Of a stretch of DNA of 64,000 nt, positions 18,850 to 31,285 are shown in pieces. A model generated the notes under the pieces. That model was not told where the DNA came from and did no database searches. It worked only from the letters and a program-made list of their open reading frames with translations. The stretch is taken from the NCBI RefSeq assembly GCF_000526155.1, contig NZ_JAFN01000001.1:3102264-3166263 (forward strand), in the 5' to 3' direction. Source of the DNA: Deferrisoma camini S3R1 (lineage in GTDB: Bacteria > Desulfobacterota > Deferrisomatia > Deferrisomatales > Deferrisomataceae). The translations under genes were made by a program, and so were the position numbers. The first letter of the stretch is position 1, and every line of letters begins with the position of its first letter.

Positions 18850-21044
18850 CCCGCGGCCCCGCCCTGGAGGACCTCCGGGCCCGCCTCAACCCGGCCCAGT
18901 GGGAGGCGGTCACCCACACCGACGGCCCCCTGCTGATCCTGGCCGGAGCCGGAAGCGGCAAGACCCGGGTCCTCACCTACCGCATCGCCTACCTGATCGG
19001 AGCGGCCGGGGTCTCCCCCCGGGAGATCCTGGCGGTCACCTTCACCAACAAGGCGGCCCGGGAGATGATCCGCCGGGTCGAGGCCCTGCTGGGCACGGAC
19101 TCGGCCGGGGTCTGGATCGGCACGTTCCACGGCATCTGCCTGCGCATCCTGCGGGCCCACGGTCACCTTCTGGCGGTGGGCCCGGACTTCACCATCTACG
19201 ACACCGACGACCAGCGCAGGCTGGCCAAGGCCGTGGTGGAGGAGATGGGGCTGGACCCCCGTCGGGTGTCCCCCGGCAAGCTCCTGCACCGGGTCGGACG
19301 ATGGAAGGACGAGGGGGTCCCGGCCGATCGGGTGCCGGACGAGGTGGAGGAGGACGTCCGGGAGTTCTACCGGCGCTACCAGGACAGGCTCCGGGAGGCC
19401 CGGGCCATGGACTTCGGCGACCTGCTCCTGGAGACCCTGCTCCTGTTCGAGGCCCACCCGGACCTGGCCGATCACTACCGCCGCCGGTTCCGCCACGTGC
19501 TGATCGACGAGTTCCAGGACACCAACCGGGTCCAGTACCGGCTGGCGGTGCACCTGGCACGGCTCCACGGCAACCTGTGCGTGGTGGGGGACGACGACCA
19601 GTCGATCTACGCCTGGCGCGGGGCCGACGTGCGCAACATCCTCTCGTTCGAGGAGGACTTCCCCGGCGCCCGGGTCGTGAAGCTCGAGCAGAACTACCGC
19701 AGCACCCAGGCCATCCTGGACGCGGCGTGGTCCGTGGTGAGCCGCAACCGCCACCGCCACCCGAAACGCCTGTGGACCGACCGCAACGACGGGGACCCGG
19801 TGGTGGTCCACGAGGCCCGCACCGAGGAGGAGGAGGCGGCCTGGGTGGCCGACACCATCGCGGAGCTCCGGCGCCAGGGGATGCCCCTGGGCGAGATCGC
19901 CGTGCTCTACCGGGTCCACGCACTGTCGCGGCCCCTGGAGGAGGCCCTGCTGACCCGGGCGATCCCCTACGTGGTCTACGGCGGCTTGCGGTTCTACGAC
20001 CGCAAGGAGGTCAAGGACGCGCTGGCGTACCTGCGGCTGGTGCTCAACCCCGACGATCCCATGGCGTTCCGCCGGGTGGTCAACGTGCCGCCCCGGGGCA
20101 TCGGGGCGTCCACGGTCGCGGCCGTGGAGGAGCTGGCCCGCCGGGAGGGGCTCGGGCTCCACCGGGCCGCCCAGGAGGCCGTGACCGGGGGACGCCTGAG
20201 GACCCGGCAGGCCCGCTCCCTGGGGACCTTCCTGGGCCTTTTGGACGGGTGGCGCCGGCTCCTGGGCACCGTGCCCCTCCGGGAGCTCCTCCTTCGGATC
20301 CTGGAGGACTCGGGCTACCTCGAGAGCCTGCCGAGGCTCGACCCCCGCGAGGCCCGGGAACGCCGGGAGAACCTCCAGGAGCTCCTGAACGCGGCCGAAA
20401 CCTTCGAGCGCGAGGAGGGGGGCGACCCCAAGGCGTTCCTCGACCGGGCCGCGCTGGTGTCCGACCAGGACCTGGGGCCGGACCGGGCCGAGGTGGTGAC
20501 CCTGATGACCCTCCACGCCGCCAAGGGGCTGGAGTACCGGGTGGTGTTCCTCACCGGCCTCGAGGAGGGGGTGCTCCCCCACCAGTTCAGCATGTGGGAG
20601 GACGGGGAGGTGGAGGAGGAGCGCCGGCTCTGCTACGTGGGCATGACCCGGGCCAAGGACCGGCTGTTCCTCTCCCGGGCCCGGATCCGGACCCTGTACG
20701 GCCGCGACGGCGGCATCCGGGAGCCCAGCCGGTTCCTGGGCGACCTGCCGGCCGGCGTGTTCCGCAGGGTGGAACCCGAGCCGGCCTCCCCCTGGCCCCC
20801 CCAGCAGGCCCCTGCCCCGGCCGACGCCCCCCCGGCCGACGGCGGCCGCTACATCCAGCCCGAGCCCGGCGCGGTGGCGTTCCGGGCCGGCATGCGGGTC
20901 CGCCACCCCACCTACGGCCCCGGCCGGATCGTCCGGGTCCAGGGCCGCGGCCCCGCCACCAAGCTGGTGGTCCGGTTCGCCGGCGCCACCCGCAAGCTGC
21001 TCGCTTGGATGAGCGACATCGAGGTGGCGGCCGAGGACCTCTGA
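18846..21044 (+). CDS. pcrA: PcrA/UvrD-type superfamily 1 DNA helicase
   Basis: 732 residues. All SF1A motifs are visible: Walker A GAGSGKTRVL (about 35), FTNKAAREM, DEFQDTN, GDDDQSIYAWRGAD, LEQNYRST and TLHAAKGLEYRVVFLTGLEEGVLPH. The C-terminal 60 residues (RVRHPTYGPGRIVRVQ, KLVVRF) form the tudor-like tail of PcrA that binds RNA polymerase. It unwinds DNA 3'-5' in repair and replication-conflict resolution. GTG start overlaps the CLC stop (GTGA). Confidence 0.94.
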   Translation: MTRGPALEDLRARLNPAQWEAVTHTDGPLLILAGAGSGKTRVLTYRIAYLIGAAGVSPREILAVTFTNKAAREMIRRVEALLGTDSAGVWIGTFHGICLRILRAHGHLLAVGPDFTIYDTDDQRRLAKAVVEEMGLDPRRVSPGKLLHRVGRWKDEGVPADRVPDEVEEDVREFYRRYQDRLREARAMDFGDLLLETLLLFEAHPDLADHYRRRFRHVLIDEFQDTNRVQYRLAVHLARLHGNLCVVGDDDQSIYAWRGADVRNILSFEEDFPGARVVKLEQNYRSTQAILDAAWSVVSRNRHRHPKRLWTDRNDGDPVVVHEARTEEEEAAWVADTIAELRRQGMPLGEIAVLYRVHALSRPLEEALLTRAIPYVVYGGLRFYDRKEVKDALAYLRLVLNPDDPMAFRRVVNVPPRGIGASTVAAVEELARREGLGLHRAAQEAVTGGRLRTRQARSLGTFLGLLDGWRRLLGTVPLRELLLRILEDSGYLESLPRLDPREARERRENLQELLNAAETFEREEGGDPKAFLDRAALVSDQDLGPDRAEVVTLMTLHAAKGLEYRVVFLTGLEEGVLPHQFSMWEDGEVEEERRLCYVGMTRAKDRLFLSRARIRTLYGRDGGIREPSRFLGDLPAGVFRRVEPEPASPWPPQQAPAPADAPPADGGRYIQPEPGAVAFRAGMRVRHPTYGPGRIVRVQGRGPATKLVVRFAGATRKLLAWMSDIEVAAEDL

Positions 21045-21056
21045 CCGCTGGCCAGG

Positions 21057-21223
21057 AACTTCGGTCGTCGGTCTACGGTCAACGGTCGTCAGTCGGGGCC
21101 CTCGGCCCGCCAGGCGGCTCTCGAACCGCGCCGAAGCTAGGCGGCATGGAGGCTGGTGGGGCGCCGCGCACGGCCGGAAGCAGGCCCCATGCCCCGCCGC
21201 CGGCAATGGCCCCCGGACCAACG
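21057..21223 (+). repeat. Composite intergenic repeat, truncated copy
   Basis: Starting 12 bases after the pcrA stop: a degenerate 7-base array (TTCGGTCGTCGGTCTACGG and on, 21057-21094), a GGGCCCTCGGCCC palindrome, CAGGCGGCTCTCGAACCGCG, then only the outer end of the 185-bp element (CGGCCGGAAGCAGGCCCCAT..., 21171-21195) with 28 further bases shared with the flank of the copy at 31991. The order of modules matches the full copy at 35802-36060. Confidence 0.75.
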
Positions 21224-21361
21224 GGAGTTCCCCTTCCCCGGTGCCCGGCTCCGCTGGGGCCTGACGAGACTTCCGAAAAATCCAGCCCGGATTTGCAATA
21301 CAACATCGTTTTGTGCAAGAAGTGGGGACTCCCCGAGTTCTGTTCCGGAAAGGAGGTCCCC

Positions 21362-22510
21362 ATGACGCCACCCCAACCCGTCGAAACCATCCCCGCCCCC
21401 GCCACCCGTCTGGTGACCCGGTTGGACCGGGTTCCGGGTCTGTCGCCGGAGGACCGCCGGAGGATCGCGCCGGTGGCCAAGAGGTTCCGGTTCCAGGCCC
21501 CTTCCTACTACCTTTCCCGCATCCGGTGGGACGATCCGGCGGATCCGCTTCGCCGCATCGTCGTGCCCGATCCCGGCGAGGACGACGCGGCCGGGCGGCT
21601 CGATCCTTCCAACGAAAGGGCGAACACGGTGCTCCCCGGCCTCCAGCACAAGTACCGGGACACCGTGGTGGTGCTGCTCACCGACCGGTGCGCCGGCCTG
21701 TGCCGGTACTGCTTCCGGAAGCGGCTGTTCATGCAGGACGAGAGGGAGTGTCTGCAGGACGTCGGCGCCGCGGTGGCGTACGTGGCGCGCCACCCCGAGG
21801 TCACCGACGTGCTGCTGACCGGGGGGGACCCGCTGACCCTTCCCACCGAGCGCCTCGCGGCCGCGGCCCTGGCGTTCGCGTCGGTGCCCCACGTGCGCAC
21901 GATCCGCCTGGGCTCCAAGACCCCCGCCTACAACCCCCCGCGGGTGCTCGAGGATCCGGCCGTTCCCGACCTGGTGCGGGCCCTGCGGGCCCGGGGCAAG
22001 GCCGTGGCCCTCATGAGCCATTTCGATCACCCGGCCGAGCTGGGCCCCGAGGCCCGGCGATGCATCGCGGCGTTTCAGGAGGCCGGGGCCCAGGTGTTCA
22101 ACCAGTGCCCCCTGGTCCGCGGGGTCAACGACGACCCCTCGGTGCTGGCCGAGCTGTACCGGGAGCTGGTCGGCCTGGGGGTCACCCCGTACTACCTCTT
22201 CCAGATGCGACCCGCCGTGGGAAACCGGGTGTACGCCGTGCCGATCGTGGAGGGGTGGCAGATCCTGAGCCGGGCCCGGCGCCGGCTCTCGGGCCTGGCC
22301 CGCCGGGTCCGCTACGCCATGAGCCACTCCACCGGCAAGGTGGAGATCCTGGGGGTGGACGACCGGTCGATCTACGCCCGCTACCACCGGGCCCGGGCTC
22401 CGGAGGACGAGGACCGGGTGCTGGTGCTGCCCCGGGACGACCGGGCCCTGTGGCTGGACGAGCTGTGGCACCAGGAGGAGCCGCCCGAGGACGACGCCGC
22501 GGCCGCGTGA
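21362..22510 (+). CDS. KamA-family radical SAM enzyme (lysine 2,3-aminomutase-like)
   Basis: 382 residues. The radical SAM motif is CAGLCRYCFRKR (C-x3-C-x2-C, near residue 115), preceded by the family-typical RYPDRV-like block HKYRDTVVVLLTDR and followed by LTGGDPLTLP and PYYLFQMRPAVGN. KamA-type enzymes shift an amino group between alpha and beta carbons of lysine or a related residue using PLP; the C-terminal STGKVEILG lies in the PLP-lysine region. EF-P modification (EpmB) is a possible alternative but length favours KamA-like. Start chosen at the ATG 6 bases after AAAGGAGGT. Confidence 0.88.
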   Translation: MTPPQPVETIPAPATRLVTRLDRVPGLSPEDRRRIAPVAKRFRFQAPSYYLSRIRWDDPADPLRRIVVPDPGEDDAAGRLDPSNERANTVLPGLQHKYRDTVVVLLTDRCAGLCRYCFRKRLFMQDERECLQDVGAAVAYVARHPEVTDVLLTGGDPLTLPTERLAAAALAFASVPHVRTIRLGSKTPAYNPPRVLEDPAVPDLVRALRARGKAVALMSHFDHPAELGPEARRCIAAFQEAGAQVFNQCPLVRGVNDDPSVLAELYRELVGLGVTPYYLFQMRPAVGNRVYAVPIVEGWQILSRARRRLSGLARRVRYAMSHSTGKVEILGVDDRSIYARYHRARAPEDEDRVLVLPRDDRALWLDELWHQEEPPEDDAAAA

Positions 22511-22516
22511 CCGGCT

Positions 22517-22693
22517 TGGCCTTCGGCCCGCTGGAGGGCTAGGAGGCTAGCATTCAGGGGTCAGAATTCAGGCGACAGAAGACAGAACGCAAAGCCACCG
22601 TGGCCGAGGCGACGTCGCGGGACCACGCCCCGTCCACTGACCCCTGCCCTCTGACCCCTGATCTCCGACACCGTGAGGTGACGCCAACGAGGC
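22517..22693 (+). repeat. Composite repeat modules left of the 22.7-kb element
   Basis: GGCCTTCGGCCCGCTGGAGGGCTAGGAGGCTAG-type palindrome plus octad array starts 7 bases after the kamA stop. It is followed by loose 7-8-base periodic sequence (CAGGGGTCAGAATTCAGG) and by ACCGTGAGGTGACGCCAA, a module that recurs right of this element and at 61930. No gene is seen in this interval. Confidence 0.65.
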
Positions 22694-22883
22694 GGGGCAT
22701 GGGGCCTGCTTCCGGCCGGGCGCGAGTGCGGCATCCGATCGCCGCGCCTTCGCATGCCGTTGCCGGAGCAGCCTGTTCGGGCGGCGACAGCGGAGGGGCC
22801 TGGAATTCGACAAAGCTACAGATGTTCGGGGGGCGCGGCGAGCCAAGGAGCCGCGCCCGGCTCTCCAGCAGGCCCCATGCCCC
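22694..22883 (+). repeat. 185-bp dispersed element, diverged copy
   Basis: Terminal inverted repeats GGGGCATGGGGCCTGC (22694-22709) and GCAGGCCCCATGCCCC. The outer ~30 bases at each end match the other copies (TTCCGGCCG... and GGCGAGCCAAGGAGCCGC) but the middle 100 bases are different, so the ends are conserved independently of the core. Confidence 0.75.
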
Positions 22884-22984
22884 CCGGACCGTGAGGTGAC
22901 GCCAAAAAGGCGTGGCTATGCTTGAAACGCTGGGAGATCACGGAGGTTTTTTAAGCGTTCTAGCCTCCCAGCCTCCTAGCCGAA
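22884..22984 (-). repeat. Composite repeat modules right of the 22.7-kb element
   Basis: ACCGTGAGGTGACGCCAAAA, then a GGAGGTTTT-containing stretch and the octad array AGCCTCCCAGCCTCCTAGCC, abutting the stop codon of the next minus-strand gene. Read on the minus strand, module order is the same as beside the element at 61744-61927, with recognisable base-by-base similarity. Confidence 0.65.
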
Positions 22985-22985
22985 A

Positions 22986-23634
22986 TTACTGGGAGGCGGG
23001 GCGGTCCTCGGGCTCCACCACCTCGAACCCACCGGCCGGCAGGGTCCGCTCCAGCCGGCGGCGGGCGCCCAGCAGGTTCTCGTGGGGCTTCATCACGAGG
23101 CACGGCTTTCCGTTCCGGCCGGTTTCCACCGGCTCGGCCGAGGGCTCGATGCCCGCGAACACCCGCACGGACTCGGCCCACCTCTTGTTGGGCCGGAACC
23201 CGAACCGTCGGGCGAACTCGATGGCCTGCTCCACGATCGCCCGGGCCAGGGAGGGGTCGCAGGGTTCGAACTCCACCTCGTCGTGGAAGATCTCGGGCTT
23301 GATGCTCTGCTGGTACTCGTCCGGGTCCAGGTCGGGGAGCACCGCCGTGTCCTTGAGCCCCATGCACCACAGGTCCACGTAGTACCCGCCCACAAGCAGG
23401 CGCCCGTTCTCGCGACGCCTCGCGAGAAGGATGTGGGCCGACCCCCTGTCGCGCCAACCCCGGCTGATCACGCACTCCTCCACGGGCAGCTCGCCGGCCT
23501 TGGCCAGGAGCCGCCCCAGGCTCGACTGGGATCGGGCGGCCTCCCTGCGCGCCCGCTCCCTGCGCTTTTTCTCCTCGCGTTCCTTCCGCTTCTTCTCCAA
23601 AGCCCTCTGGCGGCGTCGCTGCGCGGAACTCATG
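22986..23634 (-). CDS. Hypothetical protein with lysine/arginine-rich N-terminal coil
   Basis: About 215 residues from the ATG at 23634 (AAGGAG 11 bases upstream; a GTG at 23645 is an alternative). Residues 4-45 are an extreme basic helix of KKR/REE repeats. The remainder (ILLARRRENGRLLVGGYYVDLWCMGLKDTAVLP; EQAIEFARRFGFRPNKRWAESVRVFAG) looks like a compact alpha/beta domain. I do not recognise a family. It lies alone between two repeat blocks, upstream of the origin region. The basic tail suggests nucleic acid or ribosome contact. Confidence 0.7.
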
Positions 23635-23653
23635 CCACTTCTCACTCCTTTTC

Positions 23654-23720
23654 TTGGGCCTTCGGCCCGCTGGGACGCTAGGAGGCTGGGAGGCCGAAAA
23701 CAGACCCCCTGCCCCCGGGC
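23654..23720 (+). repeat. Composite repeat fragment upstream of dnaA
   Basis: GGGCCTTCGGCCCGCTGGGA, the octad array CGCTAGGAGGCTGGGAGGC and a degraded terminal arm (CAGACCCCCTGCCCCC). It sits in the leader of the preceding minus-strand gene. Confidence 0.6.
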
Positions 23721-23940
23721 ACGGGCGCGTCACGCTATCGGGACCGGGCCGGCGGCGTCAAGCCCCAACCCCGGGGTCCGGGCCGGGCTCGGCCGATCAA
23801 TTTCTCGCCCCCCCTTGCGGGGCCGGAGCCGCCTTTGCTAGTCTCGCTCCGTTCCGGGCCGGTTGTCCTCCGGCTCCTTCCCCCCTGCTTCCCCGTTTCC
23901 GCTGGGATCGTGTATCCGCCACCGTCGGATCGGGGTGAGC

Positions 23941-23972
23941 GTTATCCACACTTGTGGATAACCCTGTGGATA
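23941..23972 (+). promoter_or_regulatory. DnaA boxes immediately upstream of dnaA
   Basis: TTATCCACA (23942-23950) faces TGTGGATAA a few bases later, with a third CTGTGGATA before the dnaA ATG. Two perfect boxes in head-to-head orientation suggest autoregulation and possibly one half of a bipartite origin. The remaining ~220 bases back to the repeat fragment show no other feature. Confidence 0.8.
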
Positions 23973-23982
23973 CCAAGCCCCC

Positions 23983-25314
23983 ATGGAACAGATCTGGCGA
24001 TCCGTCCTGAGCGACCTGGAGTCCTCGCTGCCCACCCAGACGTTCCAGACCTGGATCCGCCCGATCCGTCCCCTGCGTCTGGACGGAAACGAGCTCCTGG
24101 TGGAGGTTCCCAGCAAGTTCTTCGCCGACTGGCTCCAGGACCACGACTACCTCAGCCTGATCGAGCGCTCCGCCACGGGCCACGCCGGCCGCCCGGTGCA
24201 GGTGCGCTGCGTCCCCTCGAAGCAGGAAAAGGCCTATGTGCGCCCGTCGAAGAAGGAGTCGACGGCCCCGCCGGGGTGGCAGGAACGGGCGCGGCGCATC
24301 GGCCTGAACCCCAAGTACACGTTCGAGGCCTTCGTGGTGGGCAGCTCCAACCAGTTCGCCCACGCGGCCAGCCTGGCCGTGGCCGAACGGTCCACGCGGA
24401 CCTACAACCCCCTGTTCATCTACGGCGGCGTGGGGCTCGGAAAGACCCATCTTCTCAACGCCATCGGAAACTTTCGGCTCGCCAACGATCCCAACGCCAA
24501 GGTCTGCTACGTCCACAGCGAGAGCTTCGTCAACGAGATGATCCAGGCCCTCGCCCACAACCGGATGCCCGAGTTCCGGGAGAAGTACCGGAAGATGGAC
24601 ATCCTGCTGATGGACGACATCCAGTTCATCGCGGGCAAGGAACGCACCCAGGAGGAGTTCTTCCACACCTTCAACACGCTCTACGAGAACCACCGCAACA
24701 TCGTGGTGACGAGCGACAAGTTCCCCAAGGAGATCCCCGGCCTGGCCGACCGGCTGCGCTCCCGGTTCGAGTGGGGCCTGATCGCCGACATCCAGCCCCC
24801 GGACGTGGAGACCAAGGTGGCCATTCTCCAGAAGAAGGCCGAGCTGGAGTCGATCTTCCTGCCCCTGGACGTGGCCCATTTCCTGGCGTCCCACTGCCCC
24901 TCGAACATCCGGGAGCTCGAGGGGTCGCTGATCACCATCATGGCGTTTGCGAGCCTCACCAAGGCCGAGCTCACGGTGGATCTGGCCAAGAGCGTGCTGC
25001 GGGGCATGATCCGCGAGAACTCGCAGAAGGTCACGGTCGACCGCATCGTCAAGGCGGTGGCCCAGCACTACCACCTGACCGCGGCCGATCTCCGGGGCAA
25101 GCGCCGAACCAAGGCCGTGGCCCTGCCCCGGCAGATCGCCATGTACCTGGCCCGGGAGCTCACCGACTGCTCGTTCCCCGAGATCGGCCAGAAGATCGGG
25201 GGCCGCGACCATTCCACCGTGATGTACGCCTGCGAGAAGATCTCGAAGGCCCTGGAGGCGGATGCGGATCTGCGAGCCGAGGTGGAATCGATCCGACGGA
25301 AGATCTCTGGATGA
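23983..25314 (+). CDS. dnaA: Chromosomal replication initiator DnaA
   Basis: 443 residues: N-terminal DnaB-interaction domain (TFQTWIRPIRPL), linker rich in KK and P (70-105), AAA+ domain with Walker A GGVGLGKTHLL (about 147) and Walker B LLMDDIQFI, and the C-terminal DNA-binding domain with the signature GRDHSTVMYACEKI. Binds DnaA boxes on both sides of its own gene and opens oriC. Confidence 0.99.
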   Translation: MEQIWRSVLSDLESSLPTQTFQTWIRPIRPLRLDGNELLVEVPSKFFADWLQDHDYLSLIERSATGHAGRPVQVRCVPSKQEKAYVRPSKKESTAPPGWQERARRIGLNPKYTFEAFVVGSSNQFAHAASLAVAERSTRTYNPLFIYGGVGLGKTHLLNAIGNFRLANDPNAKVCYVHSESFVNEMIQALAHNRMPEFREKYRKMDILLMDDIQFIAGKERTQEEFFHTFNTLYENHRNIVVTSDKFPKEIPGLADRLRSRFEWGLIADIQPPDVETKVAILQKKAELESIFLPLDVAHFLASHCPSNIRELEGSLITIMAFASLTKAELTVDLAKSVLRGMIRENSQKVTVDRIVKAVAQHYHLTAADLRGKRRTKAVALPRQIAMYLARELTDCSFPEIGQKIGGRDHSTVMYACEKISKALEADADLRAEVESIRRKISG

Positions 25315-25318
25315 CCTG

Positions 25319-25505
25319 GGGATCACCCGGGGGACAACCCTGGGGATAACCTGTGGGCGAAACCGATGACCTCGGGTCCTGTGGATAAACCCGGGGTTAT
25401 CCACAAAGTCATCCACAGCGGAAACCCGCCGGACCGGCGCCTGGTTTTCACCTTATCCACAAAATCCACAGGCCCTATGACTTACGAATAAAGAAAAAAA
25501 AACCA
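25319..25505 (+). other. oriC: Probable oriC: DnaA-box cluster and A-rich tract between dnaA and dnaN
   Basis: Perfect boxes are TGTGGATAA (25380-25388), TTATCCACA (25397-25405) and TTATCCACA (25453-25461), with weaker forms (GGGGATAACC, CATCCACAG, AATCCACAG) among them. They are followed by an A-rich run (about 25480-25503), the most AT-rich stretch of the neighbourhood and a candidate unwinding element. Location dnaA-oriC-dnaN fits many bacteria. Confidence 0.8.
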
Positions 25506-25523
25506 TCACCCCTAGGAGGAGCC

Positions 25524-26645
25524 ATGATCGTCCACATCGACAAGGACGCCGCCGTTCCGGTGCTGGCCCAAGCGATCTCCGTGCTGGAGCGCAAGACCAC
25601 CCGGGAGATCCTGGAACACATCCTCCTCGAGGCCCAGGGAGACGTGCTCGAGGTTCGGTCCACGGACCTCAAGATCAGCCTCGTCCAAAGCCTGCCCTGT
25701 CAGGTCCAGGTGCCTGGGTCGCTCGCGGCCCCCGGCCGAAAGCTCTACGAGATCGTCCGGGAGCTCCCCACGGGCACGGCCACCCTCGAGCTCGAGGAGA
25801 ACGGCTGGCTCCACATCACGGCCGCGAAGACCAGCTTCCGGATCCCCACGGAGCGGCCCGACGAGTTCCCGGAGTTCCCGGTGGAGCCCGGCGAGTTCTC
25901 CCGGTTTCCCGCGCCGTCCTTCGTGACCATGCTGGAGAAGACGCTGTTCTCGGCCTCCAACGACGAGACCCGACCGACCCTGTGCGGCGTGTACCTCCAT
26001 TCCCACGAGGACCCGGACACCGGCTCCCACACCCTGCGCATGGTGTCCACCGACGGCCACCGGCTGACCATCATGGACCAGCCGACCCCGGTGGGCCTGC
26101 ACATGTTCCAAGACGGGCTGATCCTCCCGAAGAAAGGGCTCGCCAGCCTGAAGTCCCTGATCGAGGAGGCCGGGGAGGAGTTCGAGATCGCCCAGTCCGG
26201 CGGAAAGATCTTCTGCAGGATCCCCAACGCCCAGATGTGCCTGACACCGATCGACGGATCGTTCCCCCGCTACCAGGACGTCATCCCAGCCGACCCCAGG
26301 AACCGCGTCACCGTGGCCAAGGAGGCCTTCGCCGACGCCCTGCGGCGGGTCTCGCTGATGACCGACCCCGACACCCACAGCGTCATCCTCGACGCCGCCC
26401 AGGGCCGCGTGCTGCTGACCTCCATGAACACCCGCACCGGCGACAGCCGCGAGGAGATCGAGGCCACGCTCGAAGGCGAGCCGCTGCGCATCGCCTTCAA
26501 CGCGTCGTACTTCCTGGACGCCCTGCGTCACCTCAGCGGCCCGGAGGTTCGCATCGAGATCGACCAGCCCCTGGCACCCTGTCTGATCCGCTCGGACGAG
26601 GACCCCGGCTACCTCTGCGTGGTGATGCCGATCCGCATCGACTGA
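25524..26645 (+). CDS. dnaN: DNA polymerase III beta sliding clamp
   Basis: 373 residues in three clamp folds. Landmarks: ETKTTREILEHILLEA-like opening (ERKTTREILEHILLEAQGD), FVTMLEKTLFSASNDETRPTLCGVYLH at domain II, and the C-terminal CLIRSDEDPGYLCVVMPIRID, ending in the usual VMP-x-R motif. It clamps polymerase to DNA. GGAGGAG site 5 bases from the ATG. Confidence 0.99.
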   Translation: MIVHIDKDAAVPVLAQAISVLERKTTREILEHILLEAQGDVLEVRSTDLKISLVQSLPCQVQVPGSLAAPGRKLYEIVRELPTGTATLELEENGWLHITAAKTSFRIPTERPDEFPEFPVEPGEFSRFPAPSFVTMLEKTLFSASNDETRPTLCGVYLHSHEDPDTGSHTLRMVSTDGHRLTIMDQPTPVGLHMFQDGLILPKKGLASLKSLIEEAGEEFEIAQSGGKIFCRIPNAQMCLTPIDGSFPRYQDVIPADPRNRVTVAKEAFADALRRVSLMTDPDTHSVILDAAQGRVLLTSMNTRTGDSREEIEATLEGEPLRIAFNASYFLDALRHLSGPEVRIEIDQPLAPCLIRSDEDPGYLCVVMPIRID

Positions 26646-26647
26646 CG

Positions 26648-30183
<3,536 letters not shown>

Positions 30184-30191
30184 CGGGGGGA

Positions 30192-30240
30192 GCTTCGGTC
30201 GAGGGTCCTCCGGTCAACGGTCAACGGTCGTCGGTCTTGG
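30192..30240 (+). repeat. Degenerate 7-base tandem array at the gyrB/galT-like junction
   Basis: CTTCGGTCGAGGG, then GGTCAACGGTCAACGGTCGT and CGGTCTTGGGCC. It starts 9 bases after gyrB stops. The minus-strand galT-like gene ends inside it: its last codons (ACC GAC GAC CGT TGA) are repeat sequence. Confidence 0.7.
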
Positions 30241-31285
30241 GCCCTGGTGTCTCGAGGTTCTGCTCCGACCCCCGGAACGCGGCCCGCAGCTCCTCGGCCA
30301 CCTCCTCGGGAGCCCGCAGCACCATGGGCTCGTGCTCGATCACGTCGAAGTGGATGTCGCTGCAGGCGGCCGGAGGAAAAACGGCCCGGGGAACCAGCCG
30401 GACCTGGCACCGGAACCGGCGGTCGCCCTCGGGCAGCCCCATCAGGGCCAGATTGAAGCTCCACAGCCCCTGGGACGCCAGGTATCGAAACAGGGTGAGT
30501 AACGGCCCGATCAACCCATCGTAGTCCTGCGCGTCCAGGTCGGCCAGGTCCGACTTGGCCCGGTGCACCCCCACCCACTCGAAGAACCGGCCCTGGGGCG
30601 CCGGGTCCACGAAGAACCGCCACGGGCCGTGCTCTCCCAGCCACCGCTTGCCGGCCTCGCGCTCCGCGCGCACGACCTCCTCCCATGGGTTGTCCCCCGG
30701 CGGGACCTGGAGCGAATCGGCCCCCTCCGCCAGGCGACGAAGCCGGGTGGGGGGGATGGCGGTGGCCATCAGCTGGTGGTGGGGGTGCAGGATGCTGGAG
30801 CCGGCCGGGGGCATGTAGTTCCAGTGGAGCAGCCGCACGGGAAGGTCCGGCCGGCTGCGGCGGGTCCGGTCGAAGAAGATCCGGGCCGCGGCAAAGGCGT
30901 CGGACAGCACCGCCGGAGAGAGCTGCTCGATCCCCACGAAGTGCTCCCGGGTGAGCACCGACACGGCGCACACCCCGGAGTAGGCGAGCAGGTTGGGGAA
31001 CACCCGCACCTCCCCGACCCGGATCCGGGGCTCGCCCAGGTCCCCCGGCGAGAACGAGGGGGTCTGGGCCTCCACGGCCTCGGGGCAGAAGGGGCAGTGT
31101 TCCCGGGTGTGCCCGTACTCGGCCACCAGGTCCGGGATCCGAAGGGGCCGATGGGGCGGGGTCAGCACCCGAACCGTGTCGCCGGTGAGCGGGTGGATGC
31201 GCACCTGCACGGTTCGCTCCACCGACCTGCCGTCGGGAAGCACCATGCGGGCCCTCTCCTCGCGGATCTCCACCCGATAGCTCAC
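30221..31285 (-). CDS. Galactose-1-phosphate uridylyltransferase-like HIT-superfamily protein
   Basis: 354 residues. A zinc-type C-x2-C (HCPFCPEAV, about 73), GVCAVSVLTREHF in the middle, and the nucleotidyl-transfer active site SILHPHHQLMA (HxHxQ, about 172). A second GalT_C-like half contains HGPWRFFVDPAP and LALMGLPEGD. It probably transfers a nucleotide to a sugar phosphate, but the real substrate may differ from galactose. GTG start overlaps the thioesterase stop. The last residues (PKTDDR) come from the tandem repeat. Confidence 0.75.
   Translation of the reverse strand: MSYRVEIREERARMVLPDGRSVERTVQVRIHPLTGDTVRVLTPPHRPLRIPDLVAEYGHTREHCPFCPEAVEAQTPSFSPGDLGEPRIRVGEVRVFPNLLAYSGVCAVSVLTREHFVGIEQLSPAVLSDAFAAARIFFDRTRRSRPDLPVRLLHWNYMPPAGSSILHPHHQLMATAIPPTRLRRLAEGADSLQVPPGDNPWEEVVRAEREAGKRWLGEHGPWRFFVDPAPQGRFFEWVGVHRAKSDLADLDAQDYDGLIGPLLTLFRYLASQGLWSFNLALMGLPEGDRRFRCQVRLVPRAVFPPAACSDIHFDVIEHEPMVLRAPEEVAEELRAAFRGSEQNLETPGPKTDDR

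Noticed and set aside
21291-21318. Operator upstream of kamA (TTGCAATACAAC ... TTTTGTGCAA)
   Set aside because: Arms of only five to seven mismatched bases and no matching -35/-10 pair; too weak to list.
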